Assembly: GCA_016200915.1 (NCBI GenBank)
Contig: JACQDV010000066.1
Span: 34,450-98,449, forward strand
Direction of reading: 5' to 3'
Length of the DNA: 64,000 nucleotides
Source: Sphingobacteriales bacterium
GTDB lineage: Bacteria; Bacteroidota; Bacteroidia; Chitinophagales; Chitinophagaceae
Shown here one piece after another: positions 1-7,205 of this stretch. Below the pieces are notes generated by a model. The model had not been told where the DNA came from, did not search any database, and worked only from the letters and a program-made list of their open reading frames with translations. Positions within the stretch are counted from its first letter, which is position 1; the number at the start of each line of letters is the position of its first letter. The position numbers and the translations under genes were made by a program.

Positions 1-2661
1 CAGTTTCAACAATTCAAAAATATTAATAACAGCACGGCTTTAAGAGGTGCCGGGTTAGCATCCGCCGCCAACTGGGTTTCTCTGGGTCCAAGTGTTACCA
101 TTGGTGGTAGAATTCTCTGCATAGCAATTGACCCCGGCAACAGTAATAATTTATGGGCCGGCTCTGCAAGTGGTGGTATATGGAAATCTGTTAATGCCGG
201 TTCCAGTTGGGTGCCGGTAATATCAAACCTTCCTGTGCTTGGGGTTTCTTCAATTATCATTAATCCTTCCAATTCTAATATCATTTATGCAGGAACCGGT
301 GAAGTTTACAGGGTAGATACATCTAATACCGGTTTTAATGTATGGAAAACCAGAGGCACTTACGGTATTGGTATTATTAAAAGCACAGATGGCGGAGTTA
401 CATGGTCGCAGGTGTTAAATAAAAACACTTCTGAAATGTTTGGAATACAAATGCTTGAATTTGATCCCTCTGATAATAATATCATTTATGCCTGTGCAAC
501 AGATGGTTTATACAGAAGTGCGGATGCGGGTTCAAGCTGGAGTAAGATATTGAGTAAAACATATGTAACAGATATAGCTATTAATCCTTCTAATACCAAC
601 CAAATTGTAGTTGGGGTAGGTAATATGGTAAATGCCGATAAAGGAATTTACAGATGTGTTGACGGCAGCAGTGCAACTCCTAGCTGGACGAAGATAACAT
701 CTGGTTTACCCGCTTCATTTAATGGTTTCATCCGTTTGGATAATGTGGGTTCCACCCGCCTGGTAGCCAGCATTGGAAGAAATGATAATTCTGCACTAAA
801 CGAAATATACATGTCCACAAATTTTGGATCATCGTGGATTGAAAAAAGTTCATCACATCATTGTCAGTACCAATACTGGTTTTCTCATGATGTTGCCATC
901 AATCCATCCAACCTGAATCAGTTTGTAATGGGAGGTGTTTCGTTATACCGGTACACTTCCAGTTCCACAACATCCGGCAAAGGAACAAAGACCACAATAG
1001 GCAGTAATGTACATTCTGATATACATGATGTGGAGTTTGATCCCCGTAATAATAATGTCATTTACATTGCCTGCGATGGTGGTGTTTATAAAAGTACGAA
1101 CGGAGGCACTTCTTTTAGCAGCATAAATAATGGGCTGGCAGCAACTCAGTTTTATGCATCTTTTGCTACTCATCCAACAGATCCTACTATTATGATTGGC
1201 GGTTTACAGGATAATGGCGTAATACGTTATAATGGAAGTACCTGGTCAACCGTTTTTGGAGGTGATGGCGGACCCTGCTTTATTTCGCCTAACGGTACTA
1301 CGGTTTTAGCATCTAATGATGCAAAAACTGTGAGACGTTCTACTACAGGCGTTACCGGATCTTTTAGTACTGTTATGAGCAGTTGGGCTTTTGTTGCCGA
1401 TGACCGAACAGCGTTTATGGCGCCTGTTGCCATTAGTAAATCCAACCCTAATTATATGTATTGTGCCAGCGATAATATACATATATCCACCAATGCAGGT
1501 GCTACCTGGACAAATACTTCCTATACCTCTGCAACAAGTTATATTGAGCAACAACATAAAACAGGGATTGCGTTGGCTGTTTCCCCTTTAGATCAAAATA
1601 AAATTTATGTTTCCACTTCACCATTTGCACAAAATACTACCAACGATTATTTGTGGGTTAACGGACAACCTAATGTTTTTAAAAGCACCAATCCATCTTC
1701 TGTACCTTACCCCAGTATTAAGGGAACATTGCCAGACAGGTTTGTAATGGATTTTGCCATAAGCCCTGCTAATGATGATAGTGTGTTTGTAGTATTGGGA
1801 GGTTTTGGAACTTCGCATATTTATGTAACAGGTGATGGTGGCAGTAATTGGACAAATATAGGTGCGGGTCTTCCGGATGTTCCATTCAATGCTATATTGA
1901 TTGATCCTGTTGATCCCCAGGTATTATATGCAGGCTGCGATTTTGGCGTATATGTAAGCCCAGACAGAGGGAATACCTGGATCGATTATAACAACGGATT
2001 TTGGGATGCAACATTAGTTATGGACTTACAGGCAACAGCAGATAATAAAATAATAGCTGCTACCCACGGTAAGGGTGTTTTTAAAAGTGACCGGTACAGT
2101 GGTTTAACTGCACCCGTAGTGGTAACCTTTACAGGGTTTAATGCCAATGGAATAAATACACTTGAACTAACATCCCAACACGAAACTGACCTGAAGTATT
2201 ATGAGTTAGAAAAGAGTACTGATGGTGTTCATTTTACAACCATTGCCAGAGATGCTGCATCTAACCACGGCTACATAAACAGATATACACACCTGGACAA
2301 TACAGTTATTAATAACAGCACTACTTATTATTACTACCGAACCAAAATAGTAAATAAAAACGGATCTTCACATTACACCCAGGTTGTTGCACTTGAAGTA
2401 CCCGGTCAAAAACCTGTCAGAGTAATTACTAATCCATTCCATCAGCAGATAAAACTGGAAGTAAATCTCGCCACTGCGGGTAATATAGAGCTGGCATTGT
2501 ATAATAATATGGGCCAGCTAATTAAGAAGCAATCTTTCAGAGGCTCAGATGGATTGAATATTCTTAGCCTGGATGGATTAAATGATCTTTCAAAAGGTAT
2601 TTATATCCTCGAATCTTTGATAGACAAAAAACGAAGTTCGCAGCAGGTGATGAAAAATTAA
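1..2661 (+). CDS. T9SS-exported BNR/VPS10-type beta-propeller protein (5' partial)
   Basis: The frame is open from the first base, so the start codon and signal peptide lie outside the window; 886 residues are visible. The body is a long series of sortilin/BNR-like blades, each with an Asp-box style core such as STDGG followed by TW or SW, alternating with strands ending in IIYA or VIYIAC. This is the usual look of large secreted glycosidase-like or adhesive propellers in Bacteroidota. After the propeller comes an Ig-like segment, and the last 75 residues resemble a type A T9SS sorting domain (NPF near its start, LYNNMGQ, KGIYIL near the end). The protein is therefore probably moved across the outer membrane by T9SS and anchored or released. 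Substrate and enzymatic activity cannot be told from the sequence. A clear terminator follows. Confidence 0.8.
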   Translation, partial: QFQQFKNINNSTALRGAGLASAANWVSLGPSVTIGGRILCIAIDPGNSNNLWAGSASGGIWKSVNAGSSWVPVISNLPVLGVSSIIINPSNSNIIYAGTGEVYRVDTSNTGFNVWKTRGTYGIGIIKSTDGGVTWSQVLNKNTSEMFGIQMLEFDPSDNNIIYACATDGLYRSADAGSSWSKILSKTYVTDIAINPSNTNQIVVGVGNMVNADKGIYRCVDGSSATPSWTKITSGLPASFNGFIRLDNVGSTRLVASIGRNDNSALNEIYMSTNFGSSWIEKSSSHHCQYQYWFSHDVAINPSNLNQFVMGGVSLYRYTSSSTTSGKGTKTTIGSNVHSDIHDVEFDPRNNNVIYIACDGGVYKSTNGGTSFSSINNGLAATQFYASFATHPTDPTIMIGGLQDNGVIRYNGSTWSTVFGGDGGPCFISPNGTTVLASNDAKTVRRSTTGVTGSFSTVMSSWAFVADDRTAFMAPVAISKSNPNYMYCASDNIHISTNAGATWTNTSYTSATSYIEQQHKTGIALAVSPLDQNKIYVSTSPFAQNTTNDYLWVNGQPNVFKSTNPSSVPYPSIKGTLPDRFVMDFAISPANDDSVFVVLGGFGTSHIYVTGDGGSNWTNIGAGLPDVPFNAILIDPVDPQVLYAGCDFGVYVSPDRGNTWIDYNNGFWDATLVMDLQATADNKIIAATHGKGVFKSDRYSGLTAPVVVTFTGFNANGINTLELTSQHETDLKYYELEKSTDGVHFTTIARDAASNHGYINRYTHLDNTVINNSTTYYYYRTKIVNKNGSSHYTQVVALEVPGQKPVRVITNPFHQQIKLEVNLATAGNIELALYNNMGQLIKKQSFRGSDGLNILSLDGLNDLSKGIYILESLIDKKRSSQQVMKN

Positions 2662-2667
2662 ATACAA

Positions 2668-2703
2668 ATCCCCTTCCTGTTAAAAAGGAAGGGGATTTTT
2701 TTC
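2668..2703 (+). terminator. Rho-independent terminator after the propeller gene
   Basis: TCCCCTTCC (2669-2677) pairs perfectly with GGAAGGGGA (2687-2695) around a 9-nt A-rich loop and is followed by a run of seven T. It sits 7 bases after the stop codon of the propeller gene. Confidence 0.85.
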
Positions 2704-2816
2704 TCAGTGAGGTTGTTAATAAAAATCTCACAGGTAAAAACAACAATTATAAATCCTGTTTTGTCAATTTATAATATGGGTTTTATCAAAAATTAATCGC
2801 CACTTAACACAAATAT

Positions 2817-2848
2817 TTTGAAACGGGTATCAAATCGTCTTACCTTTT
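2817..2848 (+). promoter_or_regulatory. Candidate Bacteroidota-type promoter for the SnoaL-like gene
   Basis: TTTG at 2817-2820 and TACCTTTT at 2841-2848 are 20 nt apart, close to the Bacteroidota consensus TTTG/TAnnTTTG (last G replaced by T). The start codon at 2884 is about 35 nt downstream. This is a match by eye only. Confidence 0.4.
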
Positions 2849-2883
2849 ATCTCCTTTTTTAAAAACACTAAAAATTTACAATT

Positions 2884-3258
2884 ATGATTGCTGAACAAGT
2901 AAGAACTACACAGGAAGTAGCCAATCGTATGAATGAACTTTTTAAAGAAAACAAGTGGATGGAAGTACAGCAGGAATTGTTTGCCGATGATGTGGTAAGT
3001 ATTGAACCCGAACATGCACAGGGTTTAAAAACTGTAACAGGAAAAGATGCATTAAGACAGAAAGCAGAACAATTTAATGCGATGGTGGAAGAAATGCATG
3101 GTGGCTGGTGCAGTGAACCATTAGTCGGAGGAAACCATATTTCTTTTGCTATGGGAATGGATGTAACCATGAAAGGAGTGGGCAGAACAAAGATGGAAGA
3201 AGTATGTGTGTATGAAGTTAAAGATGGTAAAGTGGTGAAGGAACAGTTTTTCTATTAA
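2884..3258 (+). CDS. SnoaL-like / NTF2-fold protein
   Basis: This 124-residue protein has the size and pattern of the SnoaL/NTF2-like superfamily: N-terminal amphipathic helices (residues 5-30), a short DDVVSIEPE strand where the family often carries an acidic pocket residue, a helix with GKDAL, and C-terminal antiparallel strands ending in EQFFY. Members are cone-shaped small-ligand binders or isomerases; the ligand cannot be predicted here. No signal peptide is seen, so it is probably cytoplasmic. It stands alone, with its own candidate promoter upstream and a palindromic terminator downstream facing the convergent alkylation-repair genes. Confidence 0.75.
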   Translation: MIAEQVRTTQEVANRMNELFKENKWMEVQQELFADDVVSIEPEHAQGLKTVTGKDALRQKAEQFNAMVEEMHGGWCSEPLVGGNHISFAMGMDVTMKGVGRTKMEEVCVYEVKDGKVVKEQFFY

Positions 3259-3282
3259 AAGTAATGCGGGTTAGTAAATGGT

Positions 3283-3320
3283 AAACCTAACAGGTTTTGA
3301 AACCTGTTAGGTTTAATTTT
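3283..3320. terminator. Palindromic bidirectional terminator / REP-like hairpin
   Basis: AAACCTAACAGGTT (3283-3296) pairs perfectly with AACCTGTTAGGTTT (3301-3314) around a 4-nt loop, with T- and A-rich flanks. It lies between convergent genes and so can terminate both. A near-identical palindrome with CTCAC in place of CTAAC occurs at 5027-5060, suggesting a dispersed repeat family. Confidence 0.65.
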
Positions 3321-3549
3321 TCCATTTTAAATAGGCTTGTTTCATGCAATGTCCGCAGGGACGATAACCATTGCTGATAGCTTCTTTTTCTGATGAAAAG
3401 AAAACCCGATTCTCCTTTTTCATTCGTTTACCGCTTTTACAATGGAGTGTTCCATAAATTTTCAGCCGGGTATTGCCGCCCAGCTGAATCTTTTTTTGCC
3501 TCAGCTGTTTATGTAATTCCTGCCTGTTGATATCATTATGCCTGATCAT
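3313..3549 (-). CDS. Stand-alone Ada metal-binding-domain protein
   Basis: This 78-residue protein resembles the N-terminal zinc/methyl-acceptor domain of Ada on its own. The C-terminal half holds C37 in HCKSGKR, the FFSSEKEAISNGYRPC stretch typical of Ada, and C65-x2-C68 (CGHC). In E. coli Ada four cysteines bind zinc and the first accepts methyl groups from phosphotriesters. Here the position four residues after C37 is lysine, so only three of the four ligands are visible; zinc binding would need another ligand such as H36 or H67. It is followed on the same strand by nothing close, and lies 4 bp downstream of the 2OG oxygenase gene, probably cotranscribed. The linkage to an AraC-MGMT gene at 5064-5894 supports a role in the alkylation response. 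Confidence 0.75.
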   Translation of the reverse strand: MIRHNDINRQELHKQLRQKKIQLGGNTRLKIYGTLHCKSGKRMKKENRVFFSSEKEAISNGYRPCGHCMKQAYLKWKN

Positions 3550-3553
3550 AGTA

Positions 3554-4267
3554 TTAACTTAATGCATCATGAAAAATAATACCCAGTGTATGTCTTTGCC
3601 CGCCGTGTACTTCACTTACACCGTGTTTCATATTTACCCGGTAATAACCTTTGCTGCCTTTCATTGGACGAAAATTAGTGGTAAAGATGAGCATATCTCC
3701 TTTACGTGGTTTTAGTACAATGACTTTTGACTGAGCTCTTGGTATTTGTTGTGTCAATACAAATTCACCGCCTTCATATTCTTCACCCGGTTCATTTAAA
3801 AATAAAACTACCTGCATAGGAAAGAAAATATCGCCATACAAATCCTGGTGTAAAGTATTATGACCACCTTTTCCATATTTTAAAATCAATACGGTTGGAT
3901 ACTGCTGGTTATTCAAATGACAAAGTGATTGTAACTCAGAAAACTTATCAGGGAATTTTTTATCGATTGATAACACCTTCATCCATTCATTGGCAATTAT
4001 TGCTAATTGGGGATATACTGTTTCTCTTATGGATTGAATCAAATTAGGCAAAGGATATTTGAAATACTTGTATTCGCCCAATCCAAAACGATAGCGTTCC
4101 ATAGTAATTGTTTTCCGGTAGAGTTCCGGTTGATGATAGGATTGAATCAATTGCTCACATTCATTACCGGTGAGCAATTGATTAATCAATGCAAACCCTT
4201 TTTCATGAAGCGATGTGCCGGATGATTCCCAGTTAACAGCTGCTAATCTTTCCTGTATGCCTTTCAT
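3554..4267 (-). CDS. 2OG-Fe(II) dioxygenase, probable DNA-alkylation or damage-response enzyme
   Basis: This 237-residue protein has a double-stranded beta-helix dioxygenase core. The iron ligands are visible as H140-x-D142 (HQD) and H215 (MKHGVSEV), with R225 (GQRHTLG) placed to bind the 2-oxoglutarate carboxylate. The family couples oxidative decarboxylation of 2-oxoglutarate to hydroxylation of a substrate. The neighbouring Ada-like metal-binding gene and AraC-MGMT fusion suggest an AlkB-like repair role, but the fold is closer to prolyl-hydroxylase-type oxygenases, so the true substrate could be a protein. Likely cytoplasmic, no signal peptide. The gene overlaps nothing, starts at an ATG and ends 4 bp before the next gene. 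Confidence 0.8.
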   Translation of the reverse strand: MKGIQERLAAVNWESSGTSLHEKGFALINQLLTGNECEQLIQSYHQPELYRKTITMERYRFGLGEYKYFKYPLPNLIQSIRETVYPQLAIIANEWMKVLSIDKKFPDKFSELQSLCHLNNQQYPTVLILKYGKGGHNTLHQDLYGDIFFPMQVVLFLNEPGEEYEGGEFVLTQQIPRAQSKVIVLKPRKGDMLIFTTNFRPMKGSKGYYRVNMKHGVSEVHGGQRHTLGIIFHDALS

Positions 4268-4279
4268 TGGTTGATTTAT

Positions 4280-4993
4280 TTAAATGGAACAAAGAATATC
4301 TACCAGCTCTTTTGGTTTGCTAAAAAACGGTGAATGACTGGTGGCCATGCTGTACACTTTTTCGCAAGGCGTTTCGGTGTACATCTTTCGCTGAATAAAT
4401 GATGTTACTGCCCGGTCCTCTGTACATTCAATATAATATCTGGGAATGCTTCCAAACCTTTCTTCGGTAAGCTGAAGTGGTGTAATACCAGAAACAAAAG
4501 GTTCATGACTCAGCAATACTTTTGCAAGTTCAGTAATATCATCATCACAATCATGATACAATCCTTATTTATAAATTTCAGGACGGAGTGTAGTGGATTG
4601 AGTAGTCTCATAAAAATTTACATAAGGTTTTAATACACCTTCTGTATCCTGCATGGAATATTCTCTTTGTGTTTTGCCATTGGGAATTAAATAAGCAGCG
4701 AGATAAATTAACTTCTCAATTTTTTCCGGACGATATTCCGCTGCCTGCGAGATCATAATCCCATTTTTGCTGTGACCAACTAATATTGCTTTACCATCAA
4801 TACTATCTAACACTTCACAAATTTTAGCAACATCGGTTTGCAGGGTTACTTCTTCAATGGGAGTTTTATCTCTTCCCATACCGGGCAAATCAATAGCCAT
4901 CGCTTTATGTCCTGCTTTTTCTAATAAAGGAACAACCTTATGCCAGTTCCAGGCACTGTGCCACGAACCATGAATTAATACAAATGTTTTCAT
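4280..4993 (-). pseudogene. Alpha/beta hydrolase interrupted by an in-frame TAA
   Basis: Two same-frame pieces make one alpha/beta hydrolase of about 237 residues. The first (4565-4993) has the oxyanion segment LIHGSWHSAWNW and a nucleophile elbow GHSKNG with S75; the second (4280-4561) has the acid ECTEDRA and the base TSHSPFF. Between them the codons read AAA TAA GGA TTG TAT CAT, with no shift of frame. Family relatives usually have KEGLYHD here, so a GAA-to-TAA change would explain it. The reading would be a truncated, inactive protein unless the stop is read through. The elbow also has Asn where Gly is usual (G-x-S-x-N). It resembles methylesterase/hydroxynitrile-lyase-like small hydrolases. 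It lies inside the alkylation-repair neighbourhood, all on the minus strand. Confidence 0.8.
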
Positions 4994-5026
4994 TGATATT
5001 ATTTACTGATGTGAAATTGCTGTAAT

Positions 5027-5060
5027 AAACCTCACAGGTTTTAAAAACCTGTGAGGTTTT
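5027..5060. terminator. Palindromic terminator / REP-like hairpin, second copy
   Basis: AAACCTCACAGGTTT (5027-5041) pairs with AAACCTGTGAGGTTT (5045-5059). It lies immediately after the stop codon of the AraC-MGMT gene and before the hydrolase start, both on the minus strand. The sequence differs by two compensating changes from the hairpin at 3283-3314. Confidence 0.6.
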
Positions 5061-5063
5061 GAA

Positions 5064-5894
5064 TTAATTCTCCGGAAAAACTTTAGCAGCTTCCCAGCCA
5101 ATAATGGCGGTTTTTCTTGTACTTCCCCAATGATACTGACCAAACACACCGGTTGATTTAATTACCCGGTGACAGGGAATCAGGAAAGCGACGGGATTAT
5201 CACCTACTGCAGAGCCAACAGCCCTTGAAGCTTTTTCATTACCAACCGTAGCAGCAATATCAGCGTAGGTAGTTAACTGTCCTAATGGAACTTTTAATAA
5301 TGCTTCCCAAACTTTTAATTGAAAAGCTGTTCCTTTTAAATGGAGTTTTATTTTATCTAAATTTTCCCAGTCTTGGGTAAAGATGAATAATGCATTTTGC
5401 TGAATGGTATCTACTACTTGTTTGAATGTTGCTTTGGGGAAGATTGCTTTTAATTCCTTCAATGCTTTTTGTTCATCATCAGCAAAAGCTAAATGACAAA
5501 TTCCTTTTGTGGTAGAAGCAACGATAATATTTCCAAAAGGTGTTTCAGCAAAACTGTAGTTGATGTGTAACTGTTCCCCACCATTTTTATATTCACCCGG
5601 TGTCATCCCTTCAATACTAATGAATAAATCATGCAAACGGCTGGTGCCTGATAAACCCATTTCAAACGTAACATCACTCAGTGATAAATCCTGTTTTAAT
5701 AAAGTCTTTGCATGTTCTACATTGATGTATTGTAAAAATTTTTTTGGCGTTACTCCTGCCCATTCTTTAAACATTCGTTGAAAATGAAACGGACTTACAT
5801 GCACTTGTTTGGCCACCTCATCCAAATCCGGTTGACGGGTATAATTTTCATTGATGTATTCAATTGCTTTTGCTACTCGTTCGTAATTGTTCAT
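5064..5894 (-). CDS. AraC-type regulator fused to O6-alkylguanine-DNA methyltransferase (Ada-like)
   Basis: The ATG at 5894 gives 276 residues beginning MNNYERVAKA; a start 21 bp upstream is possible but adds an unconserved MCCKFNT. Residues 5-105 form an AraC double helix-turn-helix (VHVSPFHFQRMFKEWAG; TFEMGLSGTSRLHDLF). Residues 115-276 are the methyltransferase, with the acceptor cysteine C241 in PCHRVI preceded by the RAVGSAVGDNP recognition region. It removes alkyl groups from O6-alkylguanine by irreversible self-alkylation. Compared with E. coli Ada, the N-terminal zinc/methylphosphotriester domain is absent and a separate Ada-type metal-binding protein is encoded at 3313-3549. How the regulator half is activated without its fused sensor is unclear; a two-protein sensor is an inference. 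Confidence 0.9.
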   Translation of the reverse strand: MNNYERVAKAIEYINENYTRQPDLDEVAKQVHVSPFHFQRMFKEWAGVTPKKFLQYINVEHAKTLLKQDLSLSDVTFEMGLSGTSRLHDLFISIEGMTPGEYKNGGEQLHINYSFAETPFGNIIVASTTKGICHLAFADDEQKALKELKAIFPKATFKQVVDTIQQNALFIFTQDWENLDKIKLHLKGTAFQLKVWEALLKVPLGQLTTYADIAATVGNEKASRAVGSAVGDNPVAFLIPCHRVIKSTGVFGQYHWGSTRKTAIIGWEAAKVFPEN

Positions 5895-5976
5895 TGTATT
5901 AAATTTACAACACAAAATTCTATTCTTTTAACTCTTTATACAACCCGAAACTTGCGGTTATTAGCCGGCTTAACCG

Positions 5977-6001
5977 CCGACAGGGTTGCAACCGCTGTCG
6001 G
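5977..6001. other. Hairpin upstream of the cupin gene
   Basis: CCGACAG (5977-5983) and CTGTCGG (5995-6001) form a stem enclosing the self-complementary GGTTGCAACC. It lies between the divergent AraC-MGMT and cupin genes, 22 bp before the cupin start. It could be an operator, an mRNA 5' structure or a repeat; nothing in the sequence decides this. Confidence 0.4.
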
Positions 6002-6023
6002 GGTTTATAACTAACTTTATCAA

Positions 6024-6383
6024 ATGGAAAAAGTAAATCTTAAAGAAAAGTTTGCCCTTTTTAATGAATGTTGGAGTCCTAAGATTGCCGGTGAACTAAA
6101 TGGCCAGCAGGTAAAGCTTGTAAAATTTAAAGGACCGTTCACCTGGCATCATCATGATCATGAAGATGAATTATTTTATGTAGTGAAAGGAAGTTTTGAT
6201 ATGGAATTTCGGGATAAGACTGTTGCAATCAACGAAGGGGAATTTATTATTGTACCAAGAGGCGTGGAGCATCGGCCCAATGCTAAAGAAGAAGTGGAAG
6301 TGATGTTGTTTGAACCGGCTTCTACTTTAAATACCGGCGACACAGAAAACGAGTTTACTAAAAAGAATTTGGATAGTATTTAA
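6024..6383 (+). CDS. Small cupin-domain protein
   Basis: This 119-residue single cupin has the first motif as HHHDHEDELFYVVKG (His and Glu metal ligands) and the second as EFIIVPRGVEHRPNA (His ligand), which together hold a divalent metal in the barrel. The family ranges from enzymes to ligand sensors, and short stand-alone versions are mostly uncharacterised. No signal peptide, so cytoplasmic. It is divergently transcribed from the AraC-MGMT gene and lies 13 bp upstream of the DUF4126 gene, with which it probably forms an operon. Confidence 0.8.
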   Translation: MEKVNLKEKFALFNECWSPKIAGELNGQQVKLVKFKGPFTWHHHDHEDELFYVVKGSFDMEFRDKTVAINEGEFIIVPRGVEHRPNAKEEVEVMLFEPASTLNTGDTENEFTKKNLDSI

Positions 6384-6396
6384 CCAGCAAAATAAA

Positions 6397-6969
6397 ATGC
6401 CACTAAATACAGAAACAATTACAGCAATTGCACTGGGCATTTCACTAAGTGCATCAGCAGGATTCAGGGTTTTTGTACCGATGCTGGCATTATCTATAGC
6501 CGGTTATTTTCATTGGGTGCAATTGCCAGCTGATATGCATTGGCTTGTTTCTATTCCTTCAATCGCATGTTTTTCAGTTGCTACTATTTTAGAGATAGCG
6601 GCTTACTACATTCCTTTTATTGATAATTTACTGGATAGTATTTCAACACCGCTGGCAGTTATTGCCGGTACTATATTAGCGTATGCTCTTTTTCCCGGTG
6701 GTAGTAATACAACATTAATTAAATGGGTTCTAAGTCTTTTAAGTGGTGGAACAGCTGCAGGAACTATCCAGGTAGGAACGGGGATATTGAGATTATTTTC
6801 TTCTAAAACAACAGCAGGAACAGGCAATGCGGTACTGGCCACAGGTGAAAACGCCGCAGCTATTAGCAGTGCTGCATTAAGTTTTGTGATACCGCTGATA
6901 GTAGCTTCTATTTTAATCGTGATAATTTTATGGGTACTGGTAAAAATTATTTCCCGTGGCTTTAAGTAA
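6397..6969 (+). CDS. DUF4126 family membrane protein
   Basis: This 190-residue protein matches the DUF4126 pattern: an N-terminal GISLSASAGFRVFVPML segment, hydrophobic spans at about 8-35, 48-70, 78-98 and 157-185, and a Gly/Ala/Thr-rich middle (GGTAAGTIQVGTG, TTAGTGNAVLATGEN). It should reside in the inner membrane. Function is unknown; the architecture is transporter-like. It follows the cupin gene by 13 bp, so it is likely cotranscribed. No terminator hairpin is evident after it. Confidence 0.75.
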   Translation: MPLNTETITAIALGISLSASAGFRVFVPMLALSIAGYFHWVQLPADMHWLVSIPSIACFSVATILEIAAYYIPFIDNLLDSISTPLAVIAGTILAYALFPGGSNTTLIKWVLSLLSGGTAAGTIQVGTGILRLFSSKTTAGTGNAVLATGENAAAISSAALSFVIPLIVASILIVIILWVLVKIISRGFK

Positions 6970-7112
6970 ACTTTAGCAATTCTACTTTTTTCTTTTCCCT
7001 GATTTAAGCATCTATTATATACAGTTCACCAAACTGAAAACGCAGCTCACCCGTATATACTTGGAAAAGCACAGTTGGTGGAACTAACTTTAAACTATTA
7101 AAACGAAGAATT

Positions 7113-7205
7113 ATGAAACAGGTATTTGAACTGATCATTGCCGTAACACAGGGAGCACCACAGGTAATTGTGATTACTACCCAGTCAAACCCCGTATGGA
7201 ATTAA
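7113..7205 (+). CDS. Possible 30-residue small ORF
   Basis: An ATG at 7113 opens a 30-codon frame reading MKQVFELIIAVTQ then GAPQVIVITTQ, ending NPVWN. It lies in the gap after the DUF4126 gene and overlaps the 3' end of the opposite-strand cytochrome gene by 4 bp. TTGG near 7062 and TAACTTTA near 7085 could be a promoter. No family is recognised and the frame is short enough to be chance. Confidence 0.3.
   Translation: MKQVFELIIAVTQGAPQVIVITTQSNPVWN

Noticed and set aside
4559..4567. Programmed read-through or unusual amino acid at the TAA of the hydrolase
   Set aside because: The codon is TAA, not the TGA or TAG used for selenocysteine or pyrrolysine; a plain nonsense change is simpler.
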